46,082 bases of DNA from Betaproteobacteria bacterium (GCA_016234745.1 JACRAR010000051.1:1-46082); one strand, 5' to 3'; shown: positions 8,232-18,263, counted from the first letter of the stretch. Made by a program: numbers and translations. Notes: a model not told the origin generated them from the letters alone.

Positions 8232-11114
8232 ATGAGTCCGATCGCCATCATTACCATCGTTTCCAGCAATTACCTGCACTTTGCCCGTACTTTGATGCAA
8301 AGCGCAATTGCGCAGCACCCGGAAGCCGACCGCTATTGCTTGATTGTGGACCTGGACTCCAGCCACGCGAACTCGTTGTCTGAAGAGTTCCAAGTCCTCG
8401 AGCTGTGTGAAATCGGTCTGCCCGATGGCGATGATTTTCTCTTTCAATACAACATTCTTGAACTCAATACTGCAGTCAAGCCCTGGGCCATTGCGGCCCT
8501 GTTCGCCCGAGGCTATCGGCACGTCCTATACATCGATCCCGATATTTTCCTCTATCGCCCACTGGCAGAGGTCATACAGGCCTTTCAAGAAGGAGCCGAG
8601 ATCATACTAACTCCCCATTTGTTAAGTCCCGTCACTGACGAGTTCAATCCGGACGAACTCGACATTCGACGTTCTGGTACTTACAACCTGGGTTTCTGCG
8701 GTTTGGCGGAGTCGGCCAACACACATGCCTTGCTGAAATGGTGGCAAGTCAAGCTGCGTCGGGAATGCATCATTGCTCATGACAGAGGTATTTTTGTTGA
8801 TCAAAGCTGGATGGATCTCGTTCCCGGATTATTTTCCAATGTTTTCATATTGCGCCATCCAGGCTACAACGTGGCTTATTGGAATCTGGCACAGCGTTCC
8901 ATCGAGAGTCGAGACGAGATGATGACTGTGAATGGTTTCCCTTTGGTGTTTTTTCACTTCAGCGGCCTTAACCCGACCGCTCCGCAATCCATTTCGAAAC
9001 ATCAGAATCGTTTCGTTCTCGAAAAACTGCCCGCCGTCACCGCCAAGCTGATTGAGGATTATTGTGCTGGAGTCATCGCCAACGGCCTCGAACGCTATCA
9101 GAAGATTCCCTACGGCTTTGGCAGCTACGCAGATGGCACCCCAATTCTGGATGCCGAACGGACGCGCTTCCGCAACAATGATGAGTTGCGTTTGCTTACC
9201 GGAGGCCAACCCTTCTCAAACAAGAATCTCCTGCGCCCTGCCGAAAGCGAAGAAGATATCGAGCCCTACATTAAAGCAGTGTACGCGCATTTGTTGGGTC
9301 GCCTGCCCGACCGCAGCGGGCAGAAAAGCTATGCCAGCTTGGCGGCAAGCCCTTTCGGGCGTCTGCGCTTGCTGCTATCGATTGCCCTTTCGCGGGAAGC
9401 TCGCGCCCGCGCCGGATGGTTGCAAAGGCTGTTTATTTGGTCTTTCCGAAATATCCTGCCGGTCAAGCAGCAGCCTCCCGCTGCCAAGGCGATAGAAGTC
9501 GCAACGCCGGCACCACAACCAGAGCCCCGGCGCAGCCCCTATAGCGGACTTTATCCTGCGGAGCCCGACAGCGCCGAAAATGGCTTGTGGATCGGCCCAC
9601 GACTGGATCTGCCCACCTTCGAGATCAGTCGGGGAGAAATTGAAATCCAGGGCATTGCCAACTTGGCGTTGTTGAAGCGTGGCAGCTCCAACAGCTTCGC
9701 GCTGGAGGTCTACGTATTAAGCGAACTTGTGCATAGGGAAGAGATTGAAAGCAATGGTTTGTTTTGCTTCACGGTGCATGTGGAGAAGAACAGTTTCTAC
9801 CGGGATAGCCAATGGACCATTCTTGCCTCTACTCACGTAGTACCCAAAGAAATTGGTTTGAGCTCGGACGATCGCCAGCTTTCTTGGCGCCTAAAGCGTA
9901 TCAGCGTGGATGGCATCCCGCTGCTGGATTGCAGCCGCAGTCCCATCACTTTTCCTCTGGCGCAATTGTATGCACCGACCGGTGTCAACCTGGTGGGTTA
10001 TCTTTACGCCGAACTGGGTCTGGGAGAGGCATTGCGTTCCCTGGCCAGCGCATGCAGCGCTGTGCAAATCCCTTTTTCGACAGTGGACGTGGGCTACCAG
10101 AGCAGCAACTTGCAGCGCGATCAACGCCTCATCGGCCTATCGACAGACCAGCATTTTCCCGTCGATCTGCTTTACGTCAACGCCGATCAAACCAAGGCCA
10201 CCCTGGAGCACCTGAAAATCAATCAGAGCCAGACGAAGAAGCCGAACCACAAGCCGAGTCGCTATCGGATCGGTATCTGGCACTGGGAGCAGCAAAGGTT
10301 GCCAGACAGTGCCTTGAGCGCATTCGCCTATTTGGACGAAATCTGGGTTTCTTCAACTTTCGTCCATGATGCCGTGGCGCCGTTATCCCCGCTTCCAGTC
10401 GTTAAGATTCCCCTAGCGCTGGACTTTGCGCCTAGCCTCGGGGTGAGCCGCTCCGATTTTGGCTTGCCGGAAGACAAGACGCTGGTACTGGTGATGTATG
10501 ACTTTCATTCGTACCAATACCGGAAAAACCCACAAGCCGCAGTAGCTGCCTTTCGGGTAGCCGCTGCAAACCGCGACGACGCCATACTGGTTCTTAAAAC
10601 CATCAACAGCCAGTCACACGCGGAAGAACGGGCTGAATTGGCGCGGCAGGTCAGCGGCATGCGCAATGTAATTTTCATAGATGACTTCCTGACCCGGCAG
10701 CAGACCTGGGATTTGCAATCCTGCTGTGATATTTTGCTGTCACTACACAGGGCGGAAGGGTTCGGGCTGGCCCTCGCGGAAATGATGTATTTGGGCAAGC
10801 CTGTCATTGGCACCGGCTGGTCGGCAAACATGGATTTCATGACTGCCGAGAATTCTTTCCCCGTGAGCTACACATTGAAACCATTGGAGCATGCGGTGGG
10901 TGTCTATGTTGCCGGTCAACCTTGGGCCGAGGTCGACGTGGCTCACGCCGCCAGGCTTCTGCAAAATCTGCTGGACGACCCCGAATTGCGCACCAGGATT
11001 GGCAAGCGAGCCGCACAGGATATTCGCCGGCAGCTCAGTCCGGCGGCGGTAGGTAAGTTGGTAAAAGAGAGGCTGAGCCTGCTCAACTTCTGGCATCCGC
11101 AATGGCGCCTGTGA
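8232..11114 (+). CDS. Bifunctional glycosyltransferase with internal DUF4214-like segment
   Basis: A 960-residue cytoplasmic fusion. Residues 1-250 form a nucleotide-sugar-dependent GT-A-like domain: MSPIAIITIVSSNYLHFARTL opens it, and YIDPDIFLYRPL near residue 103 contains the D-x-D metal site. Residues about 335-395 (IEPYIKAVYAHLLGRLPDRS onward) resemble one DUF4214 unit. A linker and beta-rich stretch (400-570) follow. Residues 575-960 are a GT4-type GT-B domain with VNLVGYLYAELGLGEALRSL, a KNPQAAVAAFRVA block and the E-x7-E site AEGFGLALAEMMYLGKPVIG near 840. Two transferase domains of different fold suggest two linkages made by one protein. DUF4214 also occurs in two secreted proteins of this window. 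Confidence 0.85.
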   Translation: MSPIAIITIVSSNYLHFARTLMQSAIAQHPEADRYCLIVDLDSSHANSLSEEFQVLELCEIGLPDGDDFLFQYNILELNTAVKPWAIAALFARGYRHVLYIDPDIFLYRPLAEVIQAFQEGAEIILTPHLLSPVTDEFNPDELDIRRSGTYNLGFCGLAESANTHALLKWWQVKLRRECIIAHDRGIFVDQSWMDLVPGLFSNVFILRHPGYNVAYWNLAQRSIESRDEMMTVNGFPLVFFHFSGLNPTAPQSISKHQNRFVLEKLPAVTAKLIEDYCAGVIANGLERYQKIPYGFGSYADGTPILDAERTRFRNNDELRLLTGGQPFSNKNLLRPAESEEDIEPYIKAVYAHLLGRLPDRSGQKSYASLAASPFGRLRLLLSIALSREARARAGWLQRLFIWSFRNILPVKQQPPAAKAIEVATPAPQPEPRRSPYSGLYPAEPDSAENGLWIGPRLDLPTFEISRGEIEIQGIANLALLKRGSSNSFALEVYVLSELVHREEIESNGLFCFTVHVEKNSFYRDSQWTILASTHVVPKEIGLSSDDRQLSWRLKRISVDGIPLLDCSRSPITFPLAQLYAPTGVNLVGYLYAELGLGEALRSLASACSAVQIPFSTVDVGYQSSNLQRDQRLIGLSTDQHFPVDLLYVNADQTKATLEHLKINQSQTKKPNHKPSRYRIGIWHWEQQRLPDSALSAFAYLDEIWVSSTFVHDAVAPLSPLPVVKIPLALDFAPSLGVSRSDFGLPEDKTLVLVMYDFHSYQYRKNPQAAVAAFRVAAANRDDAILVLKTINSQSHAEERAELARQVSGMRNVIFIDDFLTRQQTWDLQSCCDILLSLHRAEGFGLALAEMMYLGKPVIGTGWSANMDFMTAENSFPVSYTLKPLEHAVGVYVAGQPWAEVDVAHAARLLQNLLDDPELRTRIGKRAAQDIRRQLSPAAVGKLVKERLSLLNFWHPQWRL

Positions 11115-11147
11115 GCTTGGCGAATCGCGCTCTGACACGGGATTGCC

Positions 11148-14100
11148 ATGGCAACGGTCGTTGAGCGGGAATCGAATAACCATGCTTCCAGCGCTAATCC
11201 GCTCAGCCTGGGTGATACCGTACAGGGCGCGTTGTCGTCTAGTTCTGACTGGGATTTCTACAAGGTAACCGTTTCAACCGGGGGTGCGCTAAAGCTGGAT
11301 TTTTCACCGCCAACGGCTCCAAACAACTACTACTTCCAGATAGACGTATTTGACAGCGGCGACAAGCTGCTGGCCGAGAACTTCTACGGTAATACTGGAA
11401 CGTTGAGCCTTGGATTGCCCGCCGCCGGAAACTATTATGTCGCGGTTACTTCCTCCTCATCTTTCTCAAGCGGTCAATACGCATTGACCGTCAGCAACGG
11501 CGTCGGCAGCGCCAGTGCGTATGAGAGTGAGGCCAACGACACTCTGGCGACCGCCAACAGCATTGCTCTGGCACATACCATCAAAGGCCAGCTTGCCGGT
11601 TCGTCGGATGTCGATTGCTACCGCGTCAGTGCCTCAATGCCTGGAGTCCTGGTGGTCGATCTTGTGGCCGGCAAAACATCCAGCGGCAATTCGTTCACAG
11701 TGGATCTTTACGATGTTGCCGGAAACTTGCTCAAGGAGCAGAGCACGGACCATGCGACGACGTTGAGCATACCTGTCTCCGCCAGCGGCGACTACGTTAT
11801 CAAGGTCAAGCAAGCCAATGTTTATGACGGCAGCAATTACAGTCTGACTGTCAATAACGATAGCTTCAGCACTCTGGCCGCCAAAGCCTTGACTGAAAGC
11901 ACGCCCCTCACGGCAACTTTGAGTGCCGCGCATGACTGGTACTCGGTCAGTCTGGTTGCCGGGAAAAGCTATGAATTCTCTGTCACAGGTGCGACCTCGA
12001 GCGGCGGCACCTTGGCCGACCCTGCGTTGACGCTCTGCTATTCGACAGGAGCAGTGTTGGAAACCTGCGACGATCTCAATATCTGGTCGAGCAGCCTCAC
12101 CCCGCCCGGAGTGACAACGACAGCCGATCCGCAAATTGCTTTTACTGCCCCCGCGACGGGGACCTACTATCTCATGGTGTCAGGCAACGGGGGTGCAGGC
12201 ACGTATTCATTGAGCGAGAAGATCGATACCCAGGAAGATTTGACACAGGCCCTGCTTGAAGTGCAGTTGTCCCCAAGCTATCGATGGAATGGCGCAGCCG
12301 CGTTGGGCACCGCAGTGTCACTCGAATATACCTTCCTGAGCAGCACCGCCGACGAAGAAACCGGCTTTGTGGCGATGACTGATAATCAAAAGCAGATGGT
12401 GCGGGATGTGCTCGCAATGTATGAAAGCATCGCCAACATTACATTTACTGAAGTTCTCAGCCAGAGCAGTGCAGACATCAGATTTGGCACCAGCAATCAA
12501 GCTGGTCTTTCTTCAGGTATCACCTATACCTCGTTCAATACCGATGGCAGCCTGCGCCTGACCGACGTATTCCTCAATAACACGGCCAATGGATCCTCTC
12601 AGTCAGCCACTGCCACACTGAGTCCGGGAGGATATGGCTACCTGACGCTGATCCACGAAATCGGTCATGCACTGGGGCTCAAGCACCCGGGCAATTATGA
12701 CGCTGGCGGCGACAGCGTTTCGCCGCCGTTTCTGCCCGTGGCTTTCGACAACGCCAAGTTTACGGTGATGTCTTATCTGGATAACGTCGACAGCACGACC
12801 TATCAAAGCACGCCCGCCCTGATCGATATTGCGGCATTGCAATACCTGTACGGCACCAATACAACCGATACCGGATCGGCACATACCTTCACATTCAACA
12901 ACAGCAGCGCTTTTGTCAGTTCCTTGCTGGCCAGAGGCAGCAACGACATTATCGATATCCGCGACCAGACGGTTGCCTCGAAGATCTTCATGTTGCCGGG
13001 CAGTCTCAGTTCGATCGGTATCGGCTCAGACGGCGCCCCGGCGCGCAACAACGTCGCTATTCCTTTCAACGAAAAATTATTCGGTGTGATCGATGGACCC
13101 GCGGCCGACCTCATTGTCGGCAATACATTGAACAATATGTTTTATGGCTTTGCGGGAGCAAACACAATCGATGGCGGAGGAGGTAGCGACACCCTTGCTT
13201 TGAGTGCGACTTCGACCAGCTTCAACACGGCTGTCGATGGCCAGTTGGGCAATCTGGAGTTCATAAGCGCGAGTACGGCGACAGCGGCAGTGACGATAGA
13301 TGCCCATCAGCAAACGGAAGCCTTGACCATACAGGGCAGCGCATATGGCGACAGCATCGTTGCCAGTGCAGGCGGCGGCACCATCAACGGCGGTGCCGGG
13401 AACGATACCCTGACCGGCGGCGCCGGCGACGATATCGCGGCTTATTCCGGCAAACGCTCGAACTACTCGACGACCTTCGTTTCCGCCGGCCACTACACCG
13501 TCCTGGACAAGCTGGGCGGATCAGGCAAAGACACCCTGACCAACATCGACGACATCCGTTACTCGGATGGGATGGAAAATCTGAATGTTGCCACCGATGC
13601 CAAGCTGCTCAGTACGTCGCAACTCAACTCTTTGACTGAACTCTATATCGCCTTCTTCAACCGTGTACCCGAAGCTTCCGGCCTCGACTACTGGATCAAA
13701 CAACTTGCTGGTGGAGAAAACCTGACCCAGATCGTCAAGTCGTTTTACGAAGCCGGCGTCCAGTATTCCAGCCAGACAGGGTTCTCGTCGAGCATGACCG
13801 ATCAGGATTTCATCAATATTTTTTACAAGAATGTGCTGGGACGGTCGCAAGGCGCCGATACCGATGGATTGGCCTACTGGAATGGCAAACTCGCGGAGGG
13901 CAGTTCGACCCGCTGGTCGCTTGCCCAGGACATTCTCAACTCGGCCCACACTTTCAAGAACGATGCCACCTGGGGCTGGGTCGCCGATCTTCTCGACAAC
14001 AAGGTATCGGTGGGCAAATACAATGCCGTGACAGCAGCGGTGGACTATCTGACGTCACAGGAGGCTGTTTCGAAGGGGATGGAAATCGCCCAGTTGATAA

Positions 14101-14168
14101 CCCCCACCGATACCAGCGCCGCGATCCAGCTGATTGGCTTGTCGGATGTGGTTCCCTACGTCGCCTGA
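11148..14168 (+). CDS. Secreted M10 (serralysin-like) metalloprotease with PPC, RTX and DUF4214 domains
   Basis: A 1006-residue exoprotein. Three PPC-like beta-sandwich domains occupy about residues 1-118, 122-235 and 240-360 (ESEANDTLATANSI marks the second). The zinc site HEIGHALGLKH starts at His503 (His503, His507, His513 as ligands, Glu504 catalytic), followed by the Met-turn in TVMSYLDN near 540. Calcium-binding RTX nonapeptides (GGAGNDTLTGGAGDD) lie near 748-765. The C-terminus, about 815-960, is a DUF4214 region (LTELYIAFFNRVPEASGLDYW). No signal peptide is seen; RTX repeats imply type I secretion, but no exporter genes are in this window. It starts 33 bp after the glycosyltransferase and overlaps the convergent cyclase gene by 13 bp. 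Confidence 0.92.
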   Translation: MATVVERESNNHASSANPLSLGDTVQGALSSSSDWDFYKVTVSTGGALKLDFSPPTAPNNYYFQIDVFDSGDKLLAENFYGNTGTLSLGLPAAGNYYVAVTSSSSFSSGQYALTVSNGVGSASAYESEANDTLATANSIALAHTIKGQLAGSSDVDCYRVSASMPGVLVVDLVAGKTSSGNSFTVDLYDVAGNLLKEQSTDHATTLSIPVSASGDYVIKVKQANVYDGSNYSLTVNNDSFSTLAAKALTESTPLTATLSAAHDWYSVSLVAGKSYEFSVTGATSSGGTLADPALTLCYSTGAVLETCDDLNIWSSSLTPPGVTTTADPQIAFTAPATGTYYLMVSGNGGAGTYSLSEKIDTQEDLTQALLEVQLSPSYRWNGAAALGTAVSLEYTFLSSTADEETGFVAMTDNQKQMVRDVLAMYESIANITFTEVLSQSSADIRFGTSNQAGLSSGITYTSFNTDGSLRLTDVFLNNTANGSSQSATATLSPGGYGYLTLIHEIGHALGLKHPGNYDAGGDSVSPPFLPVAFDNAKFTVMSYLDNVDSTTYQSTPALIDIAALQYLYGTNTTDTGSAHTFTFNNSSAFVSSLLARGSNDIIDIRDQTVASKIFMLPGSLSSIGIGSDGAPARNNVAIPFNEKLFGVIDGPAADLIVGNTLNNMFYGFAGANTIDGGGGSDTLALSATSTSFNTAVDGQLGNLEFISASTATAAVTIDAHQQTEALTIQGSAYGDSIVASAGGGTINGGAGNDTLTGGAGDDIAAYSGKRSNYSTTFVSAGHYTVLDKLGGSGKDTLTNIDDIRYSDGMENLNVATDAKLLSTSQLNSLTELYIAFFNRVPEASGLDYWIKQLAGGENLTQIVKSFYEAGVQYSSQTGFSSSMTDQDFINIFYKNVLGRSQGADTDGLAYWNGKLAEGSSTRWSLAQDILNSAHTFKNDATWGWVADLLDNKVSVGKYNAVTAAVDYLTSQEAVSKGMEIAQLITPTDTSAAIQLIGLSDVVPYVA

Positions 14169-16081
14169 GGCTCAATGGACATATGAGCGGGCGTGTAAGC
14201 GCGCACCTTACCTTGCCTCCCCTTTACGGGGAACTCGCCTACCAGGCGTACTTTTTCCATACCGATATATTGCGCAGTGCTCTCACCCATCAGCATGAAT
14301 TCACCGACTTCGCGCGTCAGCACTTCCAGGCGTTGCGCCACATTGACCATGTCGCCGTGCGCGCTGTAGGTTTTCCTGGCCGCGCTGCCATATACGCCGA
14401 CTGCGGCAATCCCGGAATTGATGCCGATCGATAAATCGAGCGGAGCGAAATTGTTTTCCTCGAGCCAAGCGCGCAATCCATCGTGGATCGCCCTGCGCAG
14501 TTCAATGCCGCAGGCAACGGCGGCGCTTGCATGATGACGCTCAGCTGCAGCATCGCTTTCCCAGATCGCCATCAGGCCATCGCCGGTAAATTTTTCGATG
14601 GCGCCGCCATGGCGATCGACGACCGCAGACATTTCCGCAAGCAAACGATTCGCAAGCAAGGCGGCGCGATCCGCCGACAGTTTCTCGATGGCGCCGGTGA
14701 AGCCGCGCACATCGGTGAACAGCACCGATATTTCGCTGGTTTTCAGATCCGGGTCGGCAATGTGCTCAGGATCGGAAAACCTCGCCGCCACGGCATCGGG
14801 AACAAAGGCCCCGATATTTTTCCGGAACTGTCTAAAGGTATTGCGCAAGCGGCGGGCTTCAAGCGGTGCGAGCAAGAGAAAGCTGGCTGCGACAAGGCTG
14901 AGGAGCGAACCGCTGGGAAGCACCAGCAAGGCGAACCGCCAGGCCAGCCAATCGCAGCCGATGATGAATACAGCGAGCGTCAGGGACATCAACAAGAGGC
15001 GCAATACGCCCGCCTCGCGGCCGGTGAAAGCCGGCAACAACAGAGCCAGCAGGCAAAGCAGCAGAACTTGCCAGGCCAGCGGCAGAATCTTGGGCAGACG
15101 TCCGTCGAGGAGCGCCGAGAGCAATTGCATGTGGATTTCCACCCCCGGAGCAAGCGCCCGGTTCGGTGCCGGTACCCGGTCGCCGAGGCCGAACGCGGTG
15201 CTGCCGATAATGATGAGGCTGTTGCTCAGCGTTTCTGCCGGCAACTGACCGGTCAGAATCTTGCTGGCCGGAATTGCGCGCAGATGGCTGGAGTCGGCGG
15301 CCCAGGGAATCACCAATTGTCCATCGCGGTCCAGCGGGATGCGCATGCCAGCATCCGGATCGAAGTACCAGGCGGAAGGCTGCCAGACGCCAGTTTGGAA
15401 ACGCATGCCGGTGGCGCCCAAAAGCGCCATGAAGGTGCGCACCGGCAAGCTCGGTGTGCAAATGGCTTCAAAACACAGGACCGGCTTGATGCGCCGGACC
15501 ACGCCATCGGGGTCGAAAGTCGGCGTGATGTGTCCGACCGCCTGGCCAGGAACCATTAACGACGCGGCATTGGCAAGGTAGCCCGTTGCATGGGGCGCCG
15601 CTCCCTGGATGTTGACGCCAGTGGCGAGCGCTCCCAGGCGATTGGCTGACTCGGCCGATTCATAGAATGTCTGCGCTGCCACGACCGGATAGCGCGTGAA
15701 GATATTCCGAAGCCTGTCATCGCCGGGACGGGCGTCGGGGAAAACAATGTCCAGGGCGACCAGTGCTACGCCATAACGCTCGAACAGTGTTTCGATCAAC
15801 TGCGCCATCGTCTTGCGTGGCCAGGGCCAGGGACCGACTGCCTGCAGGCTGGATTCGTCGATATCGATGAGGGCAATTCGGCGTTCCTCTTCCACGGTCG
15901 TGGCATAAGCGATGCGCAAATCGTGCAGGTCCCGGTCGATTGCCGCTATTCCGTACCAATTGCCAAGCAGCAGAACCAGCGACACCGTCAACGCGGCAAG
16001 CGTTGCTGCAATGCGCAGCGGAGAATAGCGCTGGCGGCAGGCGTGCACAACAGCGGTTAAAATAGGCTGCTTACTGTCCAT
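14156..16081 (-). CDS. CHASE2-domain class III adenylate/guanylate cyclase
   Basis: A membrane sensor that makes a cyclic nucleotide. The frame extends to a TTG at 16153, but I take the ATG at 16081, giving 641 residues beginning MDSKQPILTAV just before the first membrane helix. Order: one helix, a periplasmic CHASE2 domain (IALIDIDESSLQAVGPWPWP, then VALVALDIVFPDARPGDD), three closely spaced helices (about 335-420), then the cyclase domain. Catalytic features are FTDVRGFT with metal Asp457, KFTGDGLMAIW with metal Asp501 and the adenine-selecting Lys, and VNVAQRLE with the Asn and Arg. All are present, so an active adenylate cyclase is likely. It faces a Crp-family gene with overlapping start codons. 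Confidence 0.9.
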   Translation of the reverse strand: MDSKQPILTAVVHACRQRYSPLRIAATLAALTVSLVLLLGNWYGIAAIDRDLHDLRIAYATTVEEERRIALIDIDESSLQAVGPWPWPRKTMAQLIETLFERYGVALVALDIVFPDARPGDDRLRNIFTRYPVVAAQTFYESAESANRLGALATGVNIQGAAPHATGYLANAASLMVPGQAVGHITPTFDPDGVVRRIKPVLCFEAICTPSLPVRTFMALLGATGMRFQTGVWQPSAWYFDPDAGMRIPLDRDGQLVIPWAADSSHLRAIPASKILTGQLPAETLSNSLIIIGSTAFGLGDRVPAPNRALAPGVEIHMQLLSALLDGRLPKILPLAWQVLLLCLLALLLPAFTGREAGVLRLLLMSLTLAVFIIGCDWLAWRFALLVLPSGSLLSLVAASFLLLAPLEARRLRNTFRQFRKNIGAFVPDAVAARFSDPEHIADPDLKTSEISVLFTDVRGFTGAIEKLSADRAALLANRLLAEMSAVVDRHGGAIEKFTGDGLMAIWESDAAAERHHASAAVACGIELRRAIHDGLRAWLEENNFAPLDLSIGINSGIAAVGVYGSAARKTYSAHGDMVNVAQRLEVLTREVGEFMLMGESTAQYIGMEKVRLVGEFPVKGRQGKVRAYTPAHMSIEPQAT

Positions 16082-16808
16082 GAGTGCCGTGCTTATGCCG
16101 TCCGTATCCGCCAGCGACTTGCGCGCCATGCTTGACCGGATCCCGCTGCTCAAGGGGCTTGAAGACGCCCTCCTGAACCGTTTGGCGACGATTGTGCGGG
16201 TGCGCTCCTATCGCCGTCGTGCCCATGTGATTCTCAAGGGCTCGGTCGGCGAAGAAATGTTTTTCGTGCTGCACGGCAAGCTCCAAGTGGTCGATACTTC
16301 CGATAGCGGTCGGGAAGTCGGCGTGAATATGATCGAGACGGGCGATATTTTTGGGGAATTATCGCTCATTGACGGCGAACCGCGCTCGGCTTCGGTAATC
16401 GCGGTGAGCGAGAGCCTGCTGGCCTTTCTGCCCCGTGGCGCAGCGCTCAATCTTTTCTTTCACAATCCGCTGGTAGCCGAACGCATGTTGCGTCGCATGG
16501 CCAAGCGCTTGCGCGATGTCAGCAAATATCAAACTCTGGTAGCCATCCCGAATGCCTTCGCACGCATTTACGCCTTGTTGCAGCAATTGGCGGAACAGGA
16601 ACATGCTGGCGCCACGACGATCGAGAACATGCCGACCCACCAGCAGTTGGCCATCATGGCCAATGCCAGCAGGGAAACGGTAACGCGCGCGATTCGTTCG
16701 CTGATTCGCGCAGGAGTCCTCGCCAAGGATCATCGGCGCTTGCTGATCCTGGATCCTGAAGGCCTGCGCCGCGCCGCCGAAAAGGACGGTCCGAAGAAAA
16801 TTTCTTAA
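16080..16808 (+). CDS. Crp/Fnr-family transcriptional regulator
   Basis: A 242-residue regulator. The cyclic-nucleotide-binding beta barrel has the phosphate-binding cassette GELSLIDGEPRSAS (Gly92, Glu93, Arg102, Ser103). In the C-helix, RLRDVSKY aligns with E. coli RLQVTSEK: the serine equivalent to Ser128 is kept but Thr127 is replaced by Val, so ligand choice is open. The winged helix contains SRETVTRAI at 197-205; Arg198, Glu199 and Arg203 match CRP Arg180, Glu181 and Arg185, which read the TGTGA half site. No N-terminal cysteines, so not an iron-sulfur Fnr. Alternative starts are at 16095 and 16128. It overlaps the convergent TPR gene by 4 bp. The neighbouring cyclase is the obvious ligand source (inference). 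Confidence 0.92.
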   Translation: MSAVLMPSVSASDLRAMLDRIPLLKGLEDALLNRLATIVRVRSYRRRAHVILKGSVGEEMFFVLHGKLQVVDTSDSGREVGVNMIETGDIFGELSLIDGEPRSASVIAVSESLLAFLPRGAALNLFFHNPLVAERMLRRMAKRLRDVSKYQTLVAIPNAFARIYALLQQLAEQEHAGATTIENMPTHQQLAIMANASRETVTRAIRSLIRAGVLAKDHRRLLILDPEGLRRAAEKDGPKKIS

Positions 16809-18205
16809 TACCGATAGCGTGCGCCGAGCATGAAAACCCGGCCGCTTTGATCGAAGATGGCAATGTTGGAGTTTTGTCGCGTCACCTCGAACGAGGCAAG
16901 CGCTTCGACACCATGACTGACCGGCCAATAGACTGTTGCATTGGCATAGTAGCGATCAATATGGCGACGGCTGTTGCCTTCCAGTACTGGGCTGTAGCCT
17001 TCGGCATCCCTGCTGCGCGAAGCTGACACGCTGAATTCGCCGCTCAACTGCTGCCATAGCGTTGTCCTGTGAATCAGGGTCAGTTCGTTGCGGCGTGTCC
17101 TGCCCCCCGGACGCGCTGCATCGGGTTCGTCGTTACCAGCCCTGAAACTGAGTACCGTATCGCTTTCCGTTGCAGCACAGACCAACTGCAGGCCCAGCCA
17201 GTTGATGCTGCCATCCAGGTAATGCCGCTCGGGATACGAGCGCAACTCGTTTTCCGGTCCGGCCTGGAGGCGGCAGGTAGTGCCGGGATTGAACTCGACG
17301 AGTCGTCGTCCCCAACCCAGTTGAAGGCGCCGAATATTCACCAGGGCGTCGCCGCCGAGGCGGATTTGCTGTGTTCCCAACAGGGCCTCCGCTTCGCCGC
17401 CAAGCACCGGCTGCTGATAAACGACCTGAAAGGCCGCATCGCCGAGATTGAAATTCTTTTCGTTGCGATAATCCTTGGCTTTGACGGTTGCCGCTAGCAT
17501 GAATCGTCCGGGATTGCCCGCGAATGCAGTCTCCCAGGCGCGACGCAGGCGTCCGCCCAGTTGCAGAAAAGTATCGGAACGAAGGCGAAACTCCGGCGAT
17601 ATGAGGAATTCTGCGGGCACACCGTCCAGGGTCAGTGTCAGGCGATCAATGCTCAGACCGCTATTGGCGTTGCTGTCGAACCCGAATCCGGCAGTGAACT
17701 CGCCGTGCCAGCCCCTGGCCAGCCGCATGGCGAGCAACTGCCGGCGGGCATTGTCGAGAGCGGTACGCAGCGCCGGAGGCACTGGAAACGTTTGTTCGAC
17801 GTAGTCGAGCAGGGTTGCCGCTGTTTCGGTTTCGCCCAGGCGCGCGTGGGCTATGGCCAGATCCACCCAGGCTCCGGCGCGTTCCGGGCTTTGCAAGACA
17901 ACGCGCTCCAAGGCATGCAGGGCGATGGTATAGGCTTCCGCCTTGAGGGCGACCACACCCAGGACATAGTCGAAATCCGGATCCCCTGCATAGACGCGTT
18001 CGTCACGCAGCAAGTCGGTAAGTACCTCGCTTAATTGTGCTTGGGGCAAAGCCGCGACATAGCTGGGCGGGTTAATTTGCGTTGCGGGGGGTGACTCTCC
18101 TGCACCGGCGGTCTGTCCAAAAGTGGGAATGAAAATTCCATAACCGCAGATTAAACATGTGCGTATCAGGAACTGCAGGCTTTTTTTCAGAGAGAAAAAC
18201 CCCAT
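16805..18205 (-). CDS. TPR-containing outer-membrane beta-barrel protein
   Basis: A 466-residue exported protein. The N-terminus (SLKKSLQFLIRTCLICGYGIFIPTFGQTAGA) is a signal peptide. Residues about 45-165 contain TPR-like repeats (PDFDYVLGVVALKAEAYTIA, RAGAWVDLAIAHARLGETET). From about 175 to the end the chain alternates in beta-strand fashion (GEFTAGFGFDSNANSGLSI) and closes with VFMLGARYRY, an aromatic C-terminus typical of outer-membrane barrels. The layout resembles surface assembly or export pores with a periplasmic TPR. It lies 58 bp downstream of the FecR-domain gene in the same direction, so they likely share an mRNA. Substrate unknown. Confidence 0.75.
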   Translation of the reverse strand: MGFFSLKKSLQFLIRTCLICGYGIFIPTFGQTAGAGESPPATQINPPSYVAALPQAQLSEVLTDLLRDERVYAGDPDFDYVLGVVALKAEAYTIALHALERVVLQSPERAGAWVDLAIAHARLGETETAATLLDYVEQTFPVPPALRTALDNARRQLLAMRLARGWHGEFTAGFGFDSNANSGLSIDRLTLTLDGVPAEFLISPEFRLRSDTFLQLGGRLRRAWETAFAGNPGRFMLAATVKAKDYRNEKNFNLGDAAFQVVYQQPVLGGEAEALLGTQQIRLGGDALVNIRRLQLGWGRRLVEFNPGTTCRLQAGPENELRSYPERHYLDGSINWLGLQLVCAATESDTVLSFRAGNDEPDAARPGGRTRRNELTLIHRTTLWQQLSGEFSVSASRSRDAEGYSPVLEGNSRRHIDRYYANATVYWPVSHGVEALASFEVTRQNSNIAIFDQSGRVFMLGARYRY

Positions 18206-18263
18206 TGCCCGGAAAAACCCTCAGCCCATGCACGCAAGCCGCAGAGTGCGGGCAAGGTGTCAA

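Noticed and set aside
14483-15559. 358-residue open frame on the plus strand
   Set aside because: It is antisense to the cyclase with low-complexity Gln/Arg/Ala content and no start signal.
16080-16808. Fnr-type oxygen sensor
   Set aside because: The N-terminus lacks the cysteines needed for an iron-sulfur cluster, and the cyclic-nucleotide phosphate cassette is intact.
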